A stretch of DNA of 64,000 bases, taken from assembly GCF_963675965.1 (NCBI RefSeq), contig NZ_OY780935.1, forward strand, positions 248,001 to 312,000, in the 5' to 3' direction. The DNA comes from an uncultured Celeribacter sp. (GTDB taxonomy: Bacteria; Pseudomonadota; Alphaproteobacteria; Rhodobacterales; Rhodobacteraceae). The stretch's first letter is position 1. Every line of letters begins with the position of its first letter. The notes beneath the pieces are model-generated. The model did not search any database, had not been told where the DNA came from, and saw nothing but the letters and a program-made list of their open reading frames with translations. This document shows positions 39,709 through 48,646 of this stretch, in pieces. Both the position numbers and the translations under genes were made by a program.

Positions 39709-41233
39709 GCGACGCGGGATTGATCTGACGTTCGGCCCCGGTTTCACCGGGCTTGTCGGGCGGAACGGGTCTGGAAAGACGACTCTTCTGAAATTCATCG
39801 CAGGCCGGTCTGAGACCGGAACCGTCACCGGAGAGCTGTGTCTCTCGGGGCCAGTGCGCCTGCTTGACCAAACCCCAGATCCTGCCAGCTCTGTGGCGCA
39901 ACTTTTTGGCTGTGCGGACGCGCTGCAGGATCTGGAGCATGCACTTGCGGGCACGCCCACCAAGGGCGCCTTTGACGACATCGACTGGACTTTGGGTGAA
40001 CGTCTGGCTGCACAGCTGAGCCGGTTCGGTCTGGACGGCGTGCCGCCCGGTACGCTGATGGGACAGCTTTCGGGCGGACAGCAATTGCGCGCTGCTTTGG
40101 CGGCGGTGTTTTTCGATGCGCCCGATATCGTTCTTCTGGATGAGCCCACAAATAATCTGGATGCCGAGGGCCAGAAGCTTGTGCGCCAATGCCTTGCAGA
40201 GTTCGATGGTGTGGCGATTGTCGCCAGCCATGATCGCCGCCTGCTGGAGATGGCCGACCGGATCGTTTCTTTAGATCCTGATGGCGGAGCCAGAACCGTG
40301 GGCGGTGGATGGTCGGTCTTTGCTGCAGAACAGGCGCGCGCAACGGCGCGCTTGCAGCATGACGCGGAACAGATCGACCGTCATGTGCGTCAGCTCGACA
40401 GACAGACCGAGGAGGCCGCCACGCGGCAAGCCCGGCGGGCGCGTCAGGGCAAATCCCTGCGCGACGGATCACAGTCCAAAATGTTGCTCGACAAGGCCAG
40501 GGACGGGGCAGAAAGCCGTATGTCCGGTCGAAAGCACGCGGCAGAGACCCGGCGCGCGGCGGCTCTGGCCGATCAGCAGGGGATTGCCCGACAGATTGAG
40601 GTGATCACGCCCGTTGCCATGCCGCTGCCCGATATCATCGTTCCCTCCGGCAAACGGGTTCTGACGCTGGAGCAAGCGGTGTTTGGCGTTGGCCGGTTTC
40701 GCACCGCCCCGATCAGTTTTTCGTTGACAGGGCCGGAACGTGTCCAGATCCGAGGGGGGAACGGTACCGGGAAGTCGACGCTTATGCGCGGGATCATGGG
40801 GAGGCTGCCACCGGTTTCCGGACAGCTCACGCTGGCGGTGCCCGTGGCCATGCTGGATCAGGATGGCGGCTGGCAGGGGCAGGCGGGCAGCTTGCTTGAG
40901 GCAGCACAAACCCGGTTTCCCCAAGCGCCGCTCCGGGATATTCGAACGGCTCTGGCACAGGCGGGGTTTCGCGGGACGGCCTGCGACAAGCCGATCACAG
41001 CACTTTCAGGCGGGGAGCTGTTGCGTGCGGCGCTGGGATTGATCGCCTGCACCCCGCAACCACCCGGGCTGTTGCTGCTCGATGAACCCACCAACCATCT
41101 GGATCTGGCCGCATTGGCAGCGCTTGAGGCCGCGCTGAAGAACTGGCGCGGAGCGCTGATCTTTGTCAGTCATGACGCAGAGTTTGCCGAAAATTTGCGC
41201 CCGACGCGGGTGATTTCGCTGGAACCCGCCTAA
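39641..41233 (+). CDS. ABC-F family ATPase
   Basis: A 530-residue protein with two ABC domains and no membrane segment. Domain 1: Walker A VGRNGSGKTT (near 39-48), LSGGQQLRAALAAV and DIVLLDEPTNNLD. The linker is basic and coiled, about residues 225-320. Domain 2: RGGNGTGKST (near 370), LSGGELLRAALGL and LLLLDEPTNHLD. ABC-F proteins act on the ribosome, either as translation factors (Uup/EttA type) or antibiotic-resistance factors. It begins within the 41-codon upstream ORF in another frame, which suggests translational coupling or ribosome-sensing control. Confidence 0.88.
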   Translation: MPFVRLVNVSLSASVLKTAAAVERRGIDLTFGPGFTGLVGRNGSGKTTLLKFIAGRSETGTVTGELCLSGPVRLLDQTPDPASSVAQLFGCADALQDLEHALAGTPTKGAFDDIDWTLGERLAAQLSRFGLDGVPPGTLMGQLSGGQQLRAALAAVFFDAPDIVLLDEPTNNLDAEGQKLVRQCLAEFDGVAIVASHDRRLLEMADRIVSLDPDGGARTVGGGWSVFAAEQARATARLQHDAEQIDRHVRQLDRQTEEAATRQARRARQGKSLRDGSQSKMLLDKARDGAESRMSGRKHAAETRRAAALADQQGIARQIEVITPVAMPLPDIIVPSGKRVLTLEQAVFGVGRFRTAPISFSLTGPERVQIRGGNGTGKSTLMRGIMGRLPPVSGQLTLAVPVAMLDQDGGWQGQAGSLLEAAQTRFPQAPLRDIRTALAQAGFRGTACDKPITALSGGELLRAALGLIACTPQPPGLLLLDEPTNHLDLAALAALEAALKNWRGALIFVSHDAEFAENLRPTRVISLEPA

Positions 41234-41418
41234 GGAGGCGTCACATGGGCGTCACGAAACCGCGCTAGAAGCTCATTATGATCTCCGCGCATATACAGGG
41301 GCTTGTCAGCTTTCAGCCGCGATATATAGTGGAGTTATCGGCTAGATCAAAAGACAAGGGGCGGGTGGTCCCGTCCCGTTGACCAACAAAAGGTGAGCAG
41401 GACGAGGTTCGTACGACC

Positions 41419-42003
41419 ATGGGCGGAGATTTCAGGACGCATTTTGTAAGAGAGCCGAACGCGGCAAAGGCCCATCCGGCTTTGGTTCTGAATGCGGATT
41501 ACAGGCCACTTTCCTATTACCCGCTATCGCTTTGGCCATGGCAGGAAGCCATCAAGGCCGTGTTTCTGGACCGGGTGGATATCGTCGCGGAATATGACGA
41601 CTTCGTTCACAGCCCGAGTTGCAAAATCCGCATCCCCTCGGTGGTTGTCCTCAAAGATTATGTCAAACCTCAAAAGCGCGTGGCCTTCACGCGCTTTAAT
41701 TTGTTTTTGAGGGATGAATTCCGCTGTCAGTACTGTGGTTCAAAGGGGGAGCTGACCTTTGATCACGTCATCCCACGCGCGCGCGGCGGCATCACCAGCT
41801 GGGACAACATCGTGGCGGCCTGCGTGCCCTGCAACCTCAAAAAGGGCTCAAAATCCCTGCGGCAGGCGGGCATGCGGCTGCGCAAGCCTTTGCGCGCGCC
41901 GGGGGCGGAAGAGTTGAAAAACATGGGGCGGAAATTTCCGCCGAACCACCTGCATGCAAGCTGGCTGGATTACCTCTATTGGGACACCGAGCTGGAAGCC
42001 TGA
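41419..42003 (+). CDS. HNH endonuclease family protein
   Basis: A 194-residue protein with a C-terminal HNH domain: CQYCGSKGELTFDHVIPRARGG (Cys pair and catalytic His, in part) and WDNIVAACVPCNLKKGSKSL (in part, second Cys pair). The N-terminal region, ALVLNADYRPLSYYPLSLWPWQEAIKAVFLDRV (in part), is typical of a family widespread in alphaproteobacteria and cyanobacteria. It is probably a DNA-binding nuclease, but its cellular role is not settled. It has its own upstream region of about 185 bases with no other gene. Confidence 0.88.
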   Translation: MGGDFRTHFVREPNAAKAHPALVLNADYRPLSYYPLSLWPWQEAIKAVFLDRVDIVAEYDDFVHSPSCKIRIPSVVVLKDYVKPQKRVAFTRFNLFLRDEFRCQYCGSKGELTFDHVIPRARGGITSWDNIVAACVPCNLKKGSKSLRQAGMRLRKPLRAPGAEELKNMGRKFPPNHLHASWLDYLYWDTELEA

Positions 42004-42016
42004 TCAGGCAATCGGA

Positions 42017-42958
42017 TCATCCGGAACAGGACGCCCCGCCCAGCACACAGAATTTGGCGCAATGCGGATGGTTCAGCGCGACGTCACCACTGCCGCCCGC
42101 GAGCGTGGGGCCAAGATCAAATGCTTCGTCATAGGGTAGGAGGGTGCAGGCCACGACAGAGGGCGCATGCCCCTTGCGTTTGACCACCATGCGCGCGCTG
42201 GCACACATCACATCGTTGGGCGATTTGTCGAGAATGCCCCAGCAGGCCGTGGTGATTTCGGGCACGTCAACCGCCATGTCCATTTCCGGAAAGATCACCG
42301 TCATTGCCGGGTTCTGCGCGTCGATGTCGTAGTGCCGTTGTGCAAAGAGGCGGGCAAAGCCCAAGCGGGCCTCGGCATCGCTTTCTCCCCAAAGAGATCG
42401 CGCCGCCACGGCCATGCTCAGGCCTGCGTCCCGCAGCCAGTCCATCCCCGTCAGTGTCTTGCGAAAACTGCCCGCGCCGCGCATGGCGTCGTGATGATCT
42501 TCGCTCCAATGATCCAAGGACACTCGCAGGGTCATCTGTCCGGGAAACCGTCGGTTGAGATCGACAAGCTGCGCTTGGCAGGACGGTCGCTGCATCGGCG
42601 CCATGGCGTTTGTGAGGACCAGCACCGCATAGCCGCGCGCCAAGGCCTCTTCGACCATTTGAGAAAACTCCGGGTTCATGAAGGGTTCACCGCCGGTAAA
42701 GCCGACTTCGGACAAGGGCGCGGCAAGCGCTTCGGCCTCATCGAGATAGGCGGCAACCTCTTGCGCGGTGAGGTAGCTCAGTGCGTCATTGGTCGGAGAG
42801 CTGTCGATATAGCAGTTCACGCAGGTGATATTGCACAGCGTTCCTGTGTTGAACCACAGCGTGCGCAGGCCTTGCAGCGCGACATGCGCCCGTGGCGAGC
42901 CATCCGCCGTCGTGATGGGGTCGATAAATTTACCAGATTTCGCAATGGGTTGGTCCAT
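42017..42958 (-). CDS. Radical SAM protein of unknown function
   Basis: A 313-residue radical SAM enzyme. The 4Fe-4S motif CNITCVNC (CxxxCxxC) lies near residues 42-49, followed by the GGEP motif in EVGFTGGEPFMNPEFSQM (in part). The C-terminus adds HPHCAKFCVLGGASCSG, three Cys and two His in the last 17 residues, which could ligate a second cluster. The start at 42958 (MDQPIAKSGKF) is the likely one; the frame runs 68 codons further. No substrate peptide or partner enzyme is adjacent. The function is unknown. Confidence 0.8.
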   Translation of the reverse strand: MDQPIAKSGKFIDPITTADGSPRAHVALQGLRTLWFNTGTLCNITCVNCYIDSSPTNDALSYLTAQEVAAYLDEAEALAAPLSEVGFTGGEPFMNPEFSQMVEEALARGYAVLVLTNAMAPMQRPSCQAQLVDLNRRFPGQMTLRVSLDHWSEDHHDAMRGAGSFRKTLTGMDWLRDAGLSMAVAARSLWGESDAEARLGFARLFAQRHYDIDAQNPAMTVIFPEMDMAVDVPEITTACWGILDKSPNDVMCASARMVVKRKGHAPSVVACTLLPYDEAFDLGPTLAGGSGDVALNHPHCAKFCVLGGASCSG

Positions 42959-43217
42959 TTCAAAGGCCCCGATCCTGTGTCTGTGCACCCGGGATGGCGC
43001 AAGACGCCGCCCCATATCCTTGCACGCTAAAGTGGCGGCAACGTTGTGAAAAGGTCTCAATGGCCGCCGCACGGGCATTTGAAGCGACTTTTCACGCGCT
43101 TCGGGGTTGAGAGGTGTCACAGCGGTGCTAGACTTTGGCAGGCAAGCGCTGTAATCCGACATTCGTTAGCGCTAACTGTCCTGCGCCTCCAAAAGAGCGA
43201 CTGAAAGGGAGAAACTG

Positions 43218-44672
43218 ATGGCTTCACGTGTCATTCCCGTCGACAATTTCGATCTGGTTATTTTCGGCGGCACCGGGGATCTTGCCCGGCGCAAAATCCT
43301 GCCGGGTCTCTATCGCCGTTTCTGCTCCGGTCAGATGCCGAAAGAGGCGCGGATCATCGGCGCGGCGCGCTCCGAACATGATGCCGCCGAGTTCCGGCAG
43401 ATCGTGCGCGATGCCATCGTGGAATTTTCCGCACGCAACGCCTGTGATGAGGCCAAGATCGGCACATTCCTGGAACAGATCGATTATGTTCAGGTTGATG
43501 CGCGCGGCGAAGGCGGCTGGGACAACCTGAAAGACAAGATGCGCGACGATGTGATCAAGGCATTTTATTTCTCTGTGGCCCCAAGCCTGTTCGGCGATCT
43601 GGCCGAACGGTTGCAGAGCCACGGGATAGCAGATGAAGATTCGCGCATTGTGGTCGAAAAGCCCTTTGGGCGCGACCTGCAGAGTGCCAAGAAACTGAAC
43701 AATGATCTGGCCCAGCATTTCGATGAAACCCAGATCTACCGCATCGACCATTATCTGGGCAAGGAAACGGTTCAGAACCTGATGGCCGTGCGCTTTGGCA
43801 ACATCCTGTTCGAACCGCTGTGGAACAGCCAGTATGTGGATCATATTCAGATCACCGTGGCCGAAACCGTCGGCGTCGGTGGGCGGGGCGAATACTACGA
43901 CAAATCCGGCGCGATGCGTGACATGGTTCAAAACCATCTGATGCAGCTTCTGTGTCTGATCGCCATGGAACCGCCGTCGCGGTTCGATCCGGACGCTGTG
44001 CGCGATGAAAAGCTCAAGGTGATCCGCGCGTTGGAACCTGTCGATCATCATCACATTGTGCGCGGGCAATATGACGCCACCGAAGACGAACCGTCCTATC
44101 GTGAAGATGCCGGCGATCCGCGGTCCAGCACGGAAAGCTTTGTCGCGATGAAATGCCAGATTTCGAACTGGCGGTGGGCCGGGACGCCGTTTTATCTGCG
44201 CACGGGCAAGAAACTGAAGGCCCGGCTGTCTGAAATCGCCGTTGTCTTCAAAGATGCGCCGCATTCGATCTTTGGCGAAGAGGCCGGACGGCATGCCAAT
44301 GTGCTCTCGATCCGCTTGCAACCGAATGAGGGAATGACCCTCAAGGTGACGATCAAGGAGCCCGGGCCGGGCGGCATGCGTCTGATCGATGTGCCACTGG
44401 ATATGACTTTTGCCGAGGCTCTGGGTGAAGAGGCCGAGGATATCCCTGACGCCTATGAACGGTTGATTATGGATGTGATCCGGGGCGATCAGACGCTGTT
44501 CATGCGCGGGGATGAGGTCGAGGCGGCCTGGGCCTGGACTGATCCGCTGATCTCGGGTTGGGAAAGCCGCGGGGATGTGCCCAAGCATTACGACGCCTAT
44601 TCGGCGGGGCCGGAAGATGCCGCGATGATGCTGCATCGCGAAGGGCGTCGCTGGCGGGAGATCAAGCAATGA
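43218..44672 (+). CDS. zwf: Glucose-6-phosphate 1-dehydrogenase
   Basis: A 484-residue NADP(+)-dependent enzyme oxidising glucose 6-phosphate to the lactone. The coenzyme motif is VIFGGTGDLARRKILP (about 14-29). The active-site signature RIDHYLGKE lies near 177-185, and the substrate-binding segment EPLWNSQYVDHIQITVAE follows. It is the first gene of zwf-pgl-pgi, which supplies 6-phosphogluconate to the Entner-Doudoroff and pentose phosphate routes. The SD GGGAGAAAC precedes the ATG. The pgl ATG overlaps its stop (ATGA). Confidence 0.97.
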   Translation: MASRVIPVDNFDLVIFGGTGDLARRKILPGLYRRFCSGQMPKEARIIGAARSEHDAAEFRQIVRDAIVEFSARNACDEAKIGTFLEQIDYVQVDARGEGGWDNLKDKMRDDVIKAFYFSVAPSLFGDLAERLQSHGIADEDSRIVVEKPFGRDLQSAKKLNNDLAQHFDETQIYRIDHYLGKETVQNLMAVRFGNILFEPLWNSQYVDHIQITVAETVGVGGRGEYYDKSGAMRDMVQNHLMQLLCLIAMEPPSRFDPDAVRDEKLKVIRALEPVDHHHIVRGQYDATEDEPSYREDAGDPRSSTESFVAMKCQISNWRWAGTPFYLRTGKKLKARLSEIAVVFKDAPHSIFGEEAGRHANVLSIRLQPNEGMTLKVTIKEPGPGGMRLIDVPLDMTFAEALGEEAEDIPDAYERLIMDVIRGDQTLFMRGDEVEAAWAWTDPLISGWESRGDVPKHYDAYSAGPEDAAMMLHREGRRWREIKQ

Positions 44673-45340
44673 CCTTTCTGGAATTCCCCGATCGCGAGGT
44701 GATGCTTCTGGATCTGGCACAGCAGATCACCGGTGAGTTGCGCCAGGCGTTGGAAACCTCTGAACGCGCCTGTTTCTGTGTGCCCGGCGGCACCACCCCA
44801 GGGCCAATTTTCGACGCGCTCTCTGCGGTGTCTCTGGATTGGGATCGTGTGGATGTGCTGCTCAATGACGAACGCTGGGTGCCGGAGAGCTCGGAACGTT
44901 CCAACACGGCACTGCTCAAGCAGCGGTTGTTGGTGGGCAAGGCGGCGGCGGCGCGGTTGGTGCCCTTGCACCGTGATGTGCCCACCCCCGAAGAGGGGTT
45001 GGAAAGCCTGATGCCGGCGGTTGAAGCCGCGTTGCCGTTGGATGTGCTGTTGCTGGGCATGGGCGCGGATATGCATACCGCCAGCCTGTTTCCCGGCGCT
45101 GATCAACTCGAGCTGGGCTTTTCCGACGCAGCACCGACCCTTTTGGCGATGCGTGCCCCCGGGGCGCCAGAACCGCGCATCACCTTGTCGGCCAAAGCGC
45201 TGAAAACGGCGCTGTCGACGCATATCCTGATCACCGGCGACGAAAAACGCGCGGCGCTAGAAAAGGCTGCGGAGCTTGATGAGCTTTCGGCGCCGGTCAG
45301 CGCCTTTCTGGCAGAAGCCACGGTGCATTGGGCGCCATAA
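44669..45340 (+). CDS. pgl: 6-Phosphogluconolactonase
   Basis: A 223-residue lactonase of the DevB/SOL family that opens 6-phosphogluconolactone. Seen: CVPGGTTPGPIFDAL (phosphate-binding loop, near residues 32-46), VDVLLNDERWVP, and DVLLLGMGADMHTASLFPGA with the catalytic His region (near 127-146). It starts on the ATGA shared with zwf, which sets the start; the open frame extends upstream inside zwf. It lies in the order zwf-pgl-pgi. Confidence 0.95.
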   Translation: MTFLEFPDREVMLLDLAQQITGELRQALETSERACFCVPGGTTPGPIFDALSAVSLDWDRVDVLLNDERWVPESSERSNTALLKQRLLVGKAAAARLVPLHRDVPTPEEGLESLMPAVEAALPLDVLLLGMGADMHTASLFPGADQLELGFSDAAPTLLAMRAPGAPEPRITLSAKALKTALSTHILITGDEKRAALEKAAELDELSAPVSAFLAEATVHWAP

Positions 45341-45364
45341 ATACCGCTATCTGTCTGCGGTATT
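45340..45364 (+). other. Hairpin between pgl and pgi
   Basis: AATACCGC (45340-45347) pairs perfectly with GCGGTATT (45357-45364). No T-run follows, so it is more likely an mRNA-stability or weak attenuation element than a terminator. Confidence 0.4.
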
Positions 45365-45463
45365 ACCTGTTTGTAATTCACTGCGGTTAAGCGGTTAATA
45401 GCAATAAAATGAACGCCCCGGACCACCCATGCCGGGGCATGGCCATTCAAAGGAGTCGCCCTT

Positions 45464-47083
45464 ATGAGCGTTGATTTTTCCGCCCTGAAAGCCCTGAATG
45501 CCGCGGTCGGGGAGCGTCATATTCTGGATCTCTTTTCGCAGAATCCGGTGCGTGCACAGGCGTTTTCGGCGCGCGCAGACGGGCTGCTGTTCGACTACTC
45601 GAAAACTAACATCGATGCGACGGCCCGCGCAGCCTTGTTTGATCTTCTGGATCAGGCGCAAGTGGTACAGAAACGCGATGCGATGTTCTCTGGCGCCAAG
45701 ATCAACGACACCGAAGGCCGGGCAGTTTTGCACACCGCGCTGCGCAATCTCGATGGTGAGGCGGTGCTCGTTGACGGTGTCGATGTGGTCGAGGGTGTGC
45801 GCGCCACGCTGGAGCGCATGAGTGCCTTCAGCAACGATCTGCGGTCGGGCGCCTTCAAGACGCAATCGGGAGAGGCCTTCACCGATGTGGTGAACATTGG
45901 CATTGGCGGTTCCGATCTGGGGCCAGTGATGGCCTATGAAGCGTTGAAACCCTTTGCCGACGGACCGCGTTGCCATTTCGTGTCTAATGTCGATGGCGCG
46001 CATATCCACGACATCCTCTCGGGTCTCGATCCGAAGACGACCCTGGTGATCGTCGCCTCCAAGACCTTCACCACGATTGAAACCATGACCAACGCCAATA
46101 CCGCCCGCGATTGGCTGGTGCCCGCGGTGGGAGAGTCGGGGATCGCCAAACATGTCGCCGCGCTGTCCTCCGCGCGGGACAAGACCGCGGCCTTCGGCAT
46201 CGATCCGACGCTGGTGTTCGGTTTTGAGGACTGGGTTGGCGGGCGCTATTCCGTCTGGGGGCCAATCGGCCTGTCGCTGATGCTGGCCATCGGACCGCGC
46301 AATTTCAAGGAGTTCCTGCGCGGCGGGCAGGCGATGGACGCGCATTTCCGCCGTGCCGAGCCGCAAGACAACCTGCCAATCCTTCTGGCACTGGTGGGCA
46401 TCTGGCACAATCAGGTCTGCGGCTATGCGACACGCGCCGTGCTACCCTATGAACAGCGTCTTGTGCGCCTGCCGGCCTATTTCCAGCAGCTCGAAATGGA
46501 ATCGAATGGCAAACGCGTGTCGATGGATGGCGAAACGCTGCCCTTTGACAGCGGTCCCGTGGTCTGGGGGGAACCGGGAACCAATGGGCAGCATGCGTTT
46601 TATCAGCTGATCCATCAGGGCACGCGGGTGATCCCCTGCGAATTCATGGTCGGGAAAAACGGCCATGAAAAGGAGCTGTCGCATCAGCATGACCTGCTGG
46701 TTGCGAATTGTCTGGCACAATCCGAAGCGCTGCTGCGCGGTCGCTCTCTGGCTGAAGCGACCGAGATCATGAAGCAGAAGGGTTTTGAAGGGGCTGAACT
46801 GGACCGTCAGGCCCGCCATCGCGTCTTCCCGGGCAACCGTCCGACGACAACGCTGGTCTATGACGTACTGACGCCCTTTGTTCTGGGCCAGATCGTGGCA
46901 CTTTACGAACACCGTGTCTTTGTCGAGGGCGTGATCCTCGGAATCAACTCCTTTGACCAGTGGGGGGTCGAGCTTGGCAAAGAACTGGCGCTGGCGTTGC
47001 AGCCTGTTCTGGCGGGCGAGGTGTCCGCCGCGGACAAAGATGGATCGACGCAAATGCTGGTTGAGGCACTGAAATCGTCCTGA
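45464..47083 (+). CDS. pgi: Glucose-6-phosphate isomerase
   Basis: A 539-residue isomerase interconverting glucose 6-phosphate and fructose 6-phosphate. Seen: VNIGIGGSDLGPVMAYEAL (in part, near 145), the signature VGGRYSVWGPIGLSLML (in part), the GQHAFYQLIHQG segment with the catalytic His, and the C-terminal FDQWGVELGK signature (near 503-512). Full length for the long Pgi type. It has AAAGGAGTCGCCC before the ATG and lies 123 bases after pgl, with hairpins in that gap, so its mRNA level may be set separately. Confidence 0.97.
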   Translation: MSVDFSALKALNAAVGERHILDLFSQNPVRAQAFSARADGLLFDYSKTNIDATARAALFDLLDQAQVVQKRDAMFSGAKINDTEGRAVLHTALRNLDGEAVLVDGVDVVEGVRATLERMSAFSNDLRSGAFKTQSGEAFTDVVNIGIGGSDLGPVMAYEALKPFADGPRCHFVSNVDGAHIHDILSGLDPKTTLVIVASKTFTTIETMTNANTARDWLVPAVGESGIAKHVAALSSARDKTAAFGIDPTLVFGFEDWVGGRYSVWGPIGLSLMLAIGPRNFKEFLRGGQAMDAHFRRAEPQDNLPILLALVGIWHNQVCGYATRAVLPYEQRLVRLPAYFQQLEMESNGKRVSMDGETLPFDSGPVVWGEPGTNGQHAFYQLIHQGTRVIPCEFMVGKNGHEKELSHQHDLLVANCLAQSEALLRGRSLAEATEIMKQKGFEGAELDRQARHRVFPGNRPTTTLVYDVLTPFVLGQIVALYEHRVFVEGVILGINSFDQWGVELGKELALALQPVLAGEVSAADKDGSTQMLVEALKSS

Positions 47084-47118
47084 GGTCACCTCCGGCGAGA
47101 CACCGAGATGATACAGAA

Positions 47119-47140
47119 AAGGGCGCCCGGCGGCGCCCTT
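47119..47140. terminator. Bidirectional terminator between pgi and the SCP2 gene
   Basis: AAGGGCGCC (47119-47127) and GGCGCCCTT (47132-47140) form a perfect 9-bp stem around CGGC, with an A-run before it (T-run on the minus strand). Confidence 0.8.
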
Positions 47141-47166
47141 GATCGCATTTCTTTCTGGCAGGTGGC

Positions 47167-47460
47167 TCAGCCGAAAAGGCCGCCGAATTTCATCGCTGTC
47201 TTGGCGTCGCCGGAGATCTTGAGCTTACCGAACATCGCGGCTTTCATCGGGTTGAGTTTCCCGTCGAGAATTTTTTCAAAAGTCGGCTGATCTGCGATGA
47301 TGGCACAATCTGCACGATCATCGCTTATCTCTGCCTGACTGCCGAAAATCTTGAGATTCCCGATGTCCTTGATCCGCAAAGAAACGGATTTTTCGAAGTT
47401 TTCGCTTTTCAGACGTTCCGCCAGCGCGGCCTGAGCTGTTTCGAGAAATGGATGTGTCAT
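47167..47460 (-). CDS. SCP2 sterol-binding domain protein
   Basis: A 97-residue protein made of a single SCP2 domain: SVSLRIKDIGNLKIFG, ADCAIIADQPTFEKILDGKLNPMKAAMFGKLKISGD (in part) and a C-terminal amphipathic helix with GGLFG. Bacterial SCP2 proteins probably bind acyl chains or other lipids; the ligand is unknown. It has AGGGAGGACAGC just upstream of the ATG. Confidence 0.88.
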   Translation of the reverse strand: MTHPFLETAQAALAERLKSENFEKSVSLRIKDIGNLKIFGSQAEISDDRADCAIIADQPTFEKILDGKLNPMKAAMFGKLKISGDAKTAMKFGGLFG

Positions 47461-47597
47461 GCTGTCCTCCCTTTGGCGCCACGCTACCCGTATAAATTGC
47501 GAAGGCCAGAAAGACGCTGCGTCGCGGCGTGTGACGGACCAAACCGCCTGAGAGCGAATACGACCGATCGCGGATATTCTCTATCTTGAAGGGAAGC

Positions 47598-47671
47598 TGG
47601 AGCGGGTAGCGGGAATCGAACCCGCGCGTTCAGCTTGGGAAGCTGACAGGCTACCATTACATCATACCCGC
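47598..47671 (-). tRNA. tRNA-Gly (anticodon CCC)
   Basis: On the minus strand the acceptor stem GCGGGTA (47671-47665) pairs with TACCCGC (47608-47602), discriminator T at 47601 and encoded CCA at 47600-47598. The anticodon stem is TCAGC/GCTGA around the loop TTCCCAA, giving anticodon CCC, which reads GGG. The T-arm has GGTTCGATTCC. A complete 74-base tRNA gene standing alone. Confidence 0.95.
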
Positions 47672-47766
47672 GCTCTGTGACCGCTTAGCTACTCAAAGCC
47701 GGGAGCGGGGTCAAGCGGATTTGCCACGATCCTGTCCTGAAAATTCAAAGGCGTTTTCAAGAGGAA

Positions 47767-47790
47767 GAGGCTGCCCCAGGGGGCAGCCTC
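47767..47790 (-). terminator. Terminator-like hairpin after the fasciclin gene
   Basis: GAGGCTGCCCC (47767-47777) pairs with GGGGCAGCCTC (47780-47790) in a perfect 11-bp stem. On the minus strand it is followed by TTCCTCTTG, so the U-tract is weak. Confidence 0.6.
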
Positions 47791-47849
47791 CTGACCGGCT
47801 CCATCTACACTAAGGGTGCAGAACGGGACCAACACATTCCTCCCTCAGA

Positions 47850-48482
47850 TCAGGAGACCGGCATCATCACGCCGTCGATCACATAGGTCACACCGTTGGC
47901 CTGCTGGATATCCTTGGCCATGGTGGTGATCAGGTTCGACTGGGCGTCGCGCAGGATCAACTGTTCACCAGCGCCTTTCTTAATATAGATCGGGTCGCCG
48001 GATATCGTCGTCAGCCTGACGATGTTCGAATCCTGGTCGACCGTCACGCCTTTGGGCAGGATCAGCGGCTCATCGTCCTTTTCGCTGATGAAGGAGTCGA
48101 TGCGTTCCGGAGTGAATTCACCTTTGACGACATGGGCGCTCAGCACGTCACGCAGCATATCGCGGTTTTCCGGCTTCATCAGATCGGCCACGGCCTCTTC
48201 CGGCAATTTGGCAAAGGCGTCATTCGTCGGCGCAAAGAGCGTGAAAGGACCGTCGCCCATCAGATCATCGGCCATGCCCGAAGCCTGCAGCGCCTTAACC
48301 AGAGTGGTGAAGTTCTGAACCTTCATCGCATTCTCTGTGATCGTCGCATTCGCATCGAGATACTGTTCGTTGATGATCTCGGCGTTATTGACGGGTTCAG
48401 CGGCGTAGAGCGGCGTGGCCATAGAACCGGCAGCGATAAGGGCAGCGGTGGAAGCGGCGATAATTTTGCTCGGGGTTTTCAT
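47850..48482 (-). CDS. Fasciclin (FAS1) domain secreted protein
   Basis: A 210-residue exported protein. The signal peptide covers about residues 1-28 (ASTAALIAAGSMATPLYA then AEPV). A FAS1 domain follows, with the H1 motif FTLFAPTNDAFAKLP, DMLRDVLSAHVVKGEFT, and the H2-like NGVTYVIDGVMMP at the end. FAS1 proteins take part in cell adhesion or envelope matrix. The SD GGAGGTAACACC is excellent. It stands alone between tRNA-Gly and the corrinoid cluster. Confidence 0.92.
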   Translation of the reverse strand: MKTPSKIIAASTAALIAAGSMATPLYAAEPVNNAEIINEQYLDANATITENAMKVQNFTTLVKALQASGMADDLMGDGPFTLFAPTNDAFAKLPEEAVADLMKPENRDMLRDVLSAHVVKGEFTPERIDSFISEKDDEPLILPKGVTVDQDSNIVRLTTISGDPIYIKKGAGEQLILRDAQSNLITTMAKDIQQANGVTYVIDGVMMPVS

Positions 48483-48646
48483 GGTGTTACCTCCATGTAC
48501 GTCTCATTCAAACTGGCCTGACGACGTCCTCGCCGGCCTTCTGGGGAGACAACTGCGGGCCCCACCGGAAAGTTGCAAAAATGAAGAACACATCAATTTG
48601 AGCAGGATGTGACGCCGCGCAACGGATCTAAATCGCGCCCTGTGCG

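Noticed and set aside
43224..44720. 498-codon minus-strand frame
   Set aside because: Antisense shadow of zwf, whose active-site motifs are intact.
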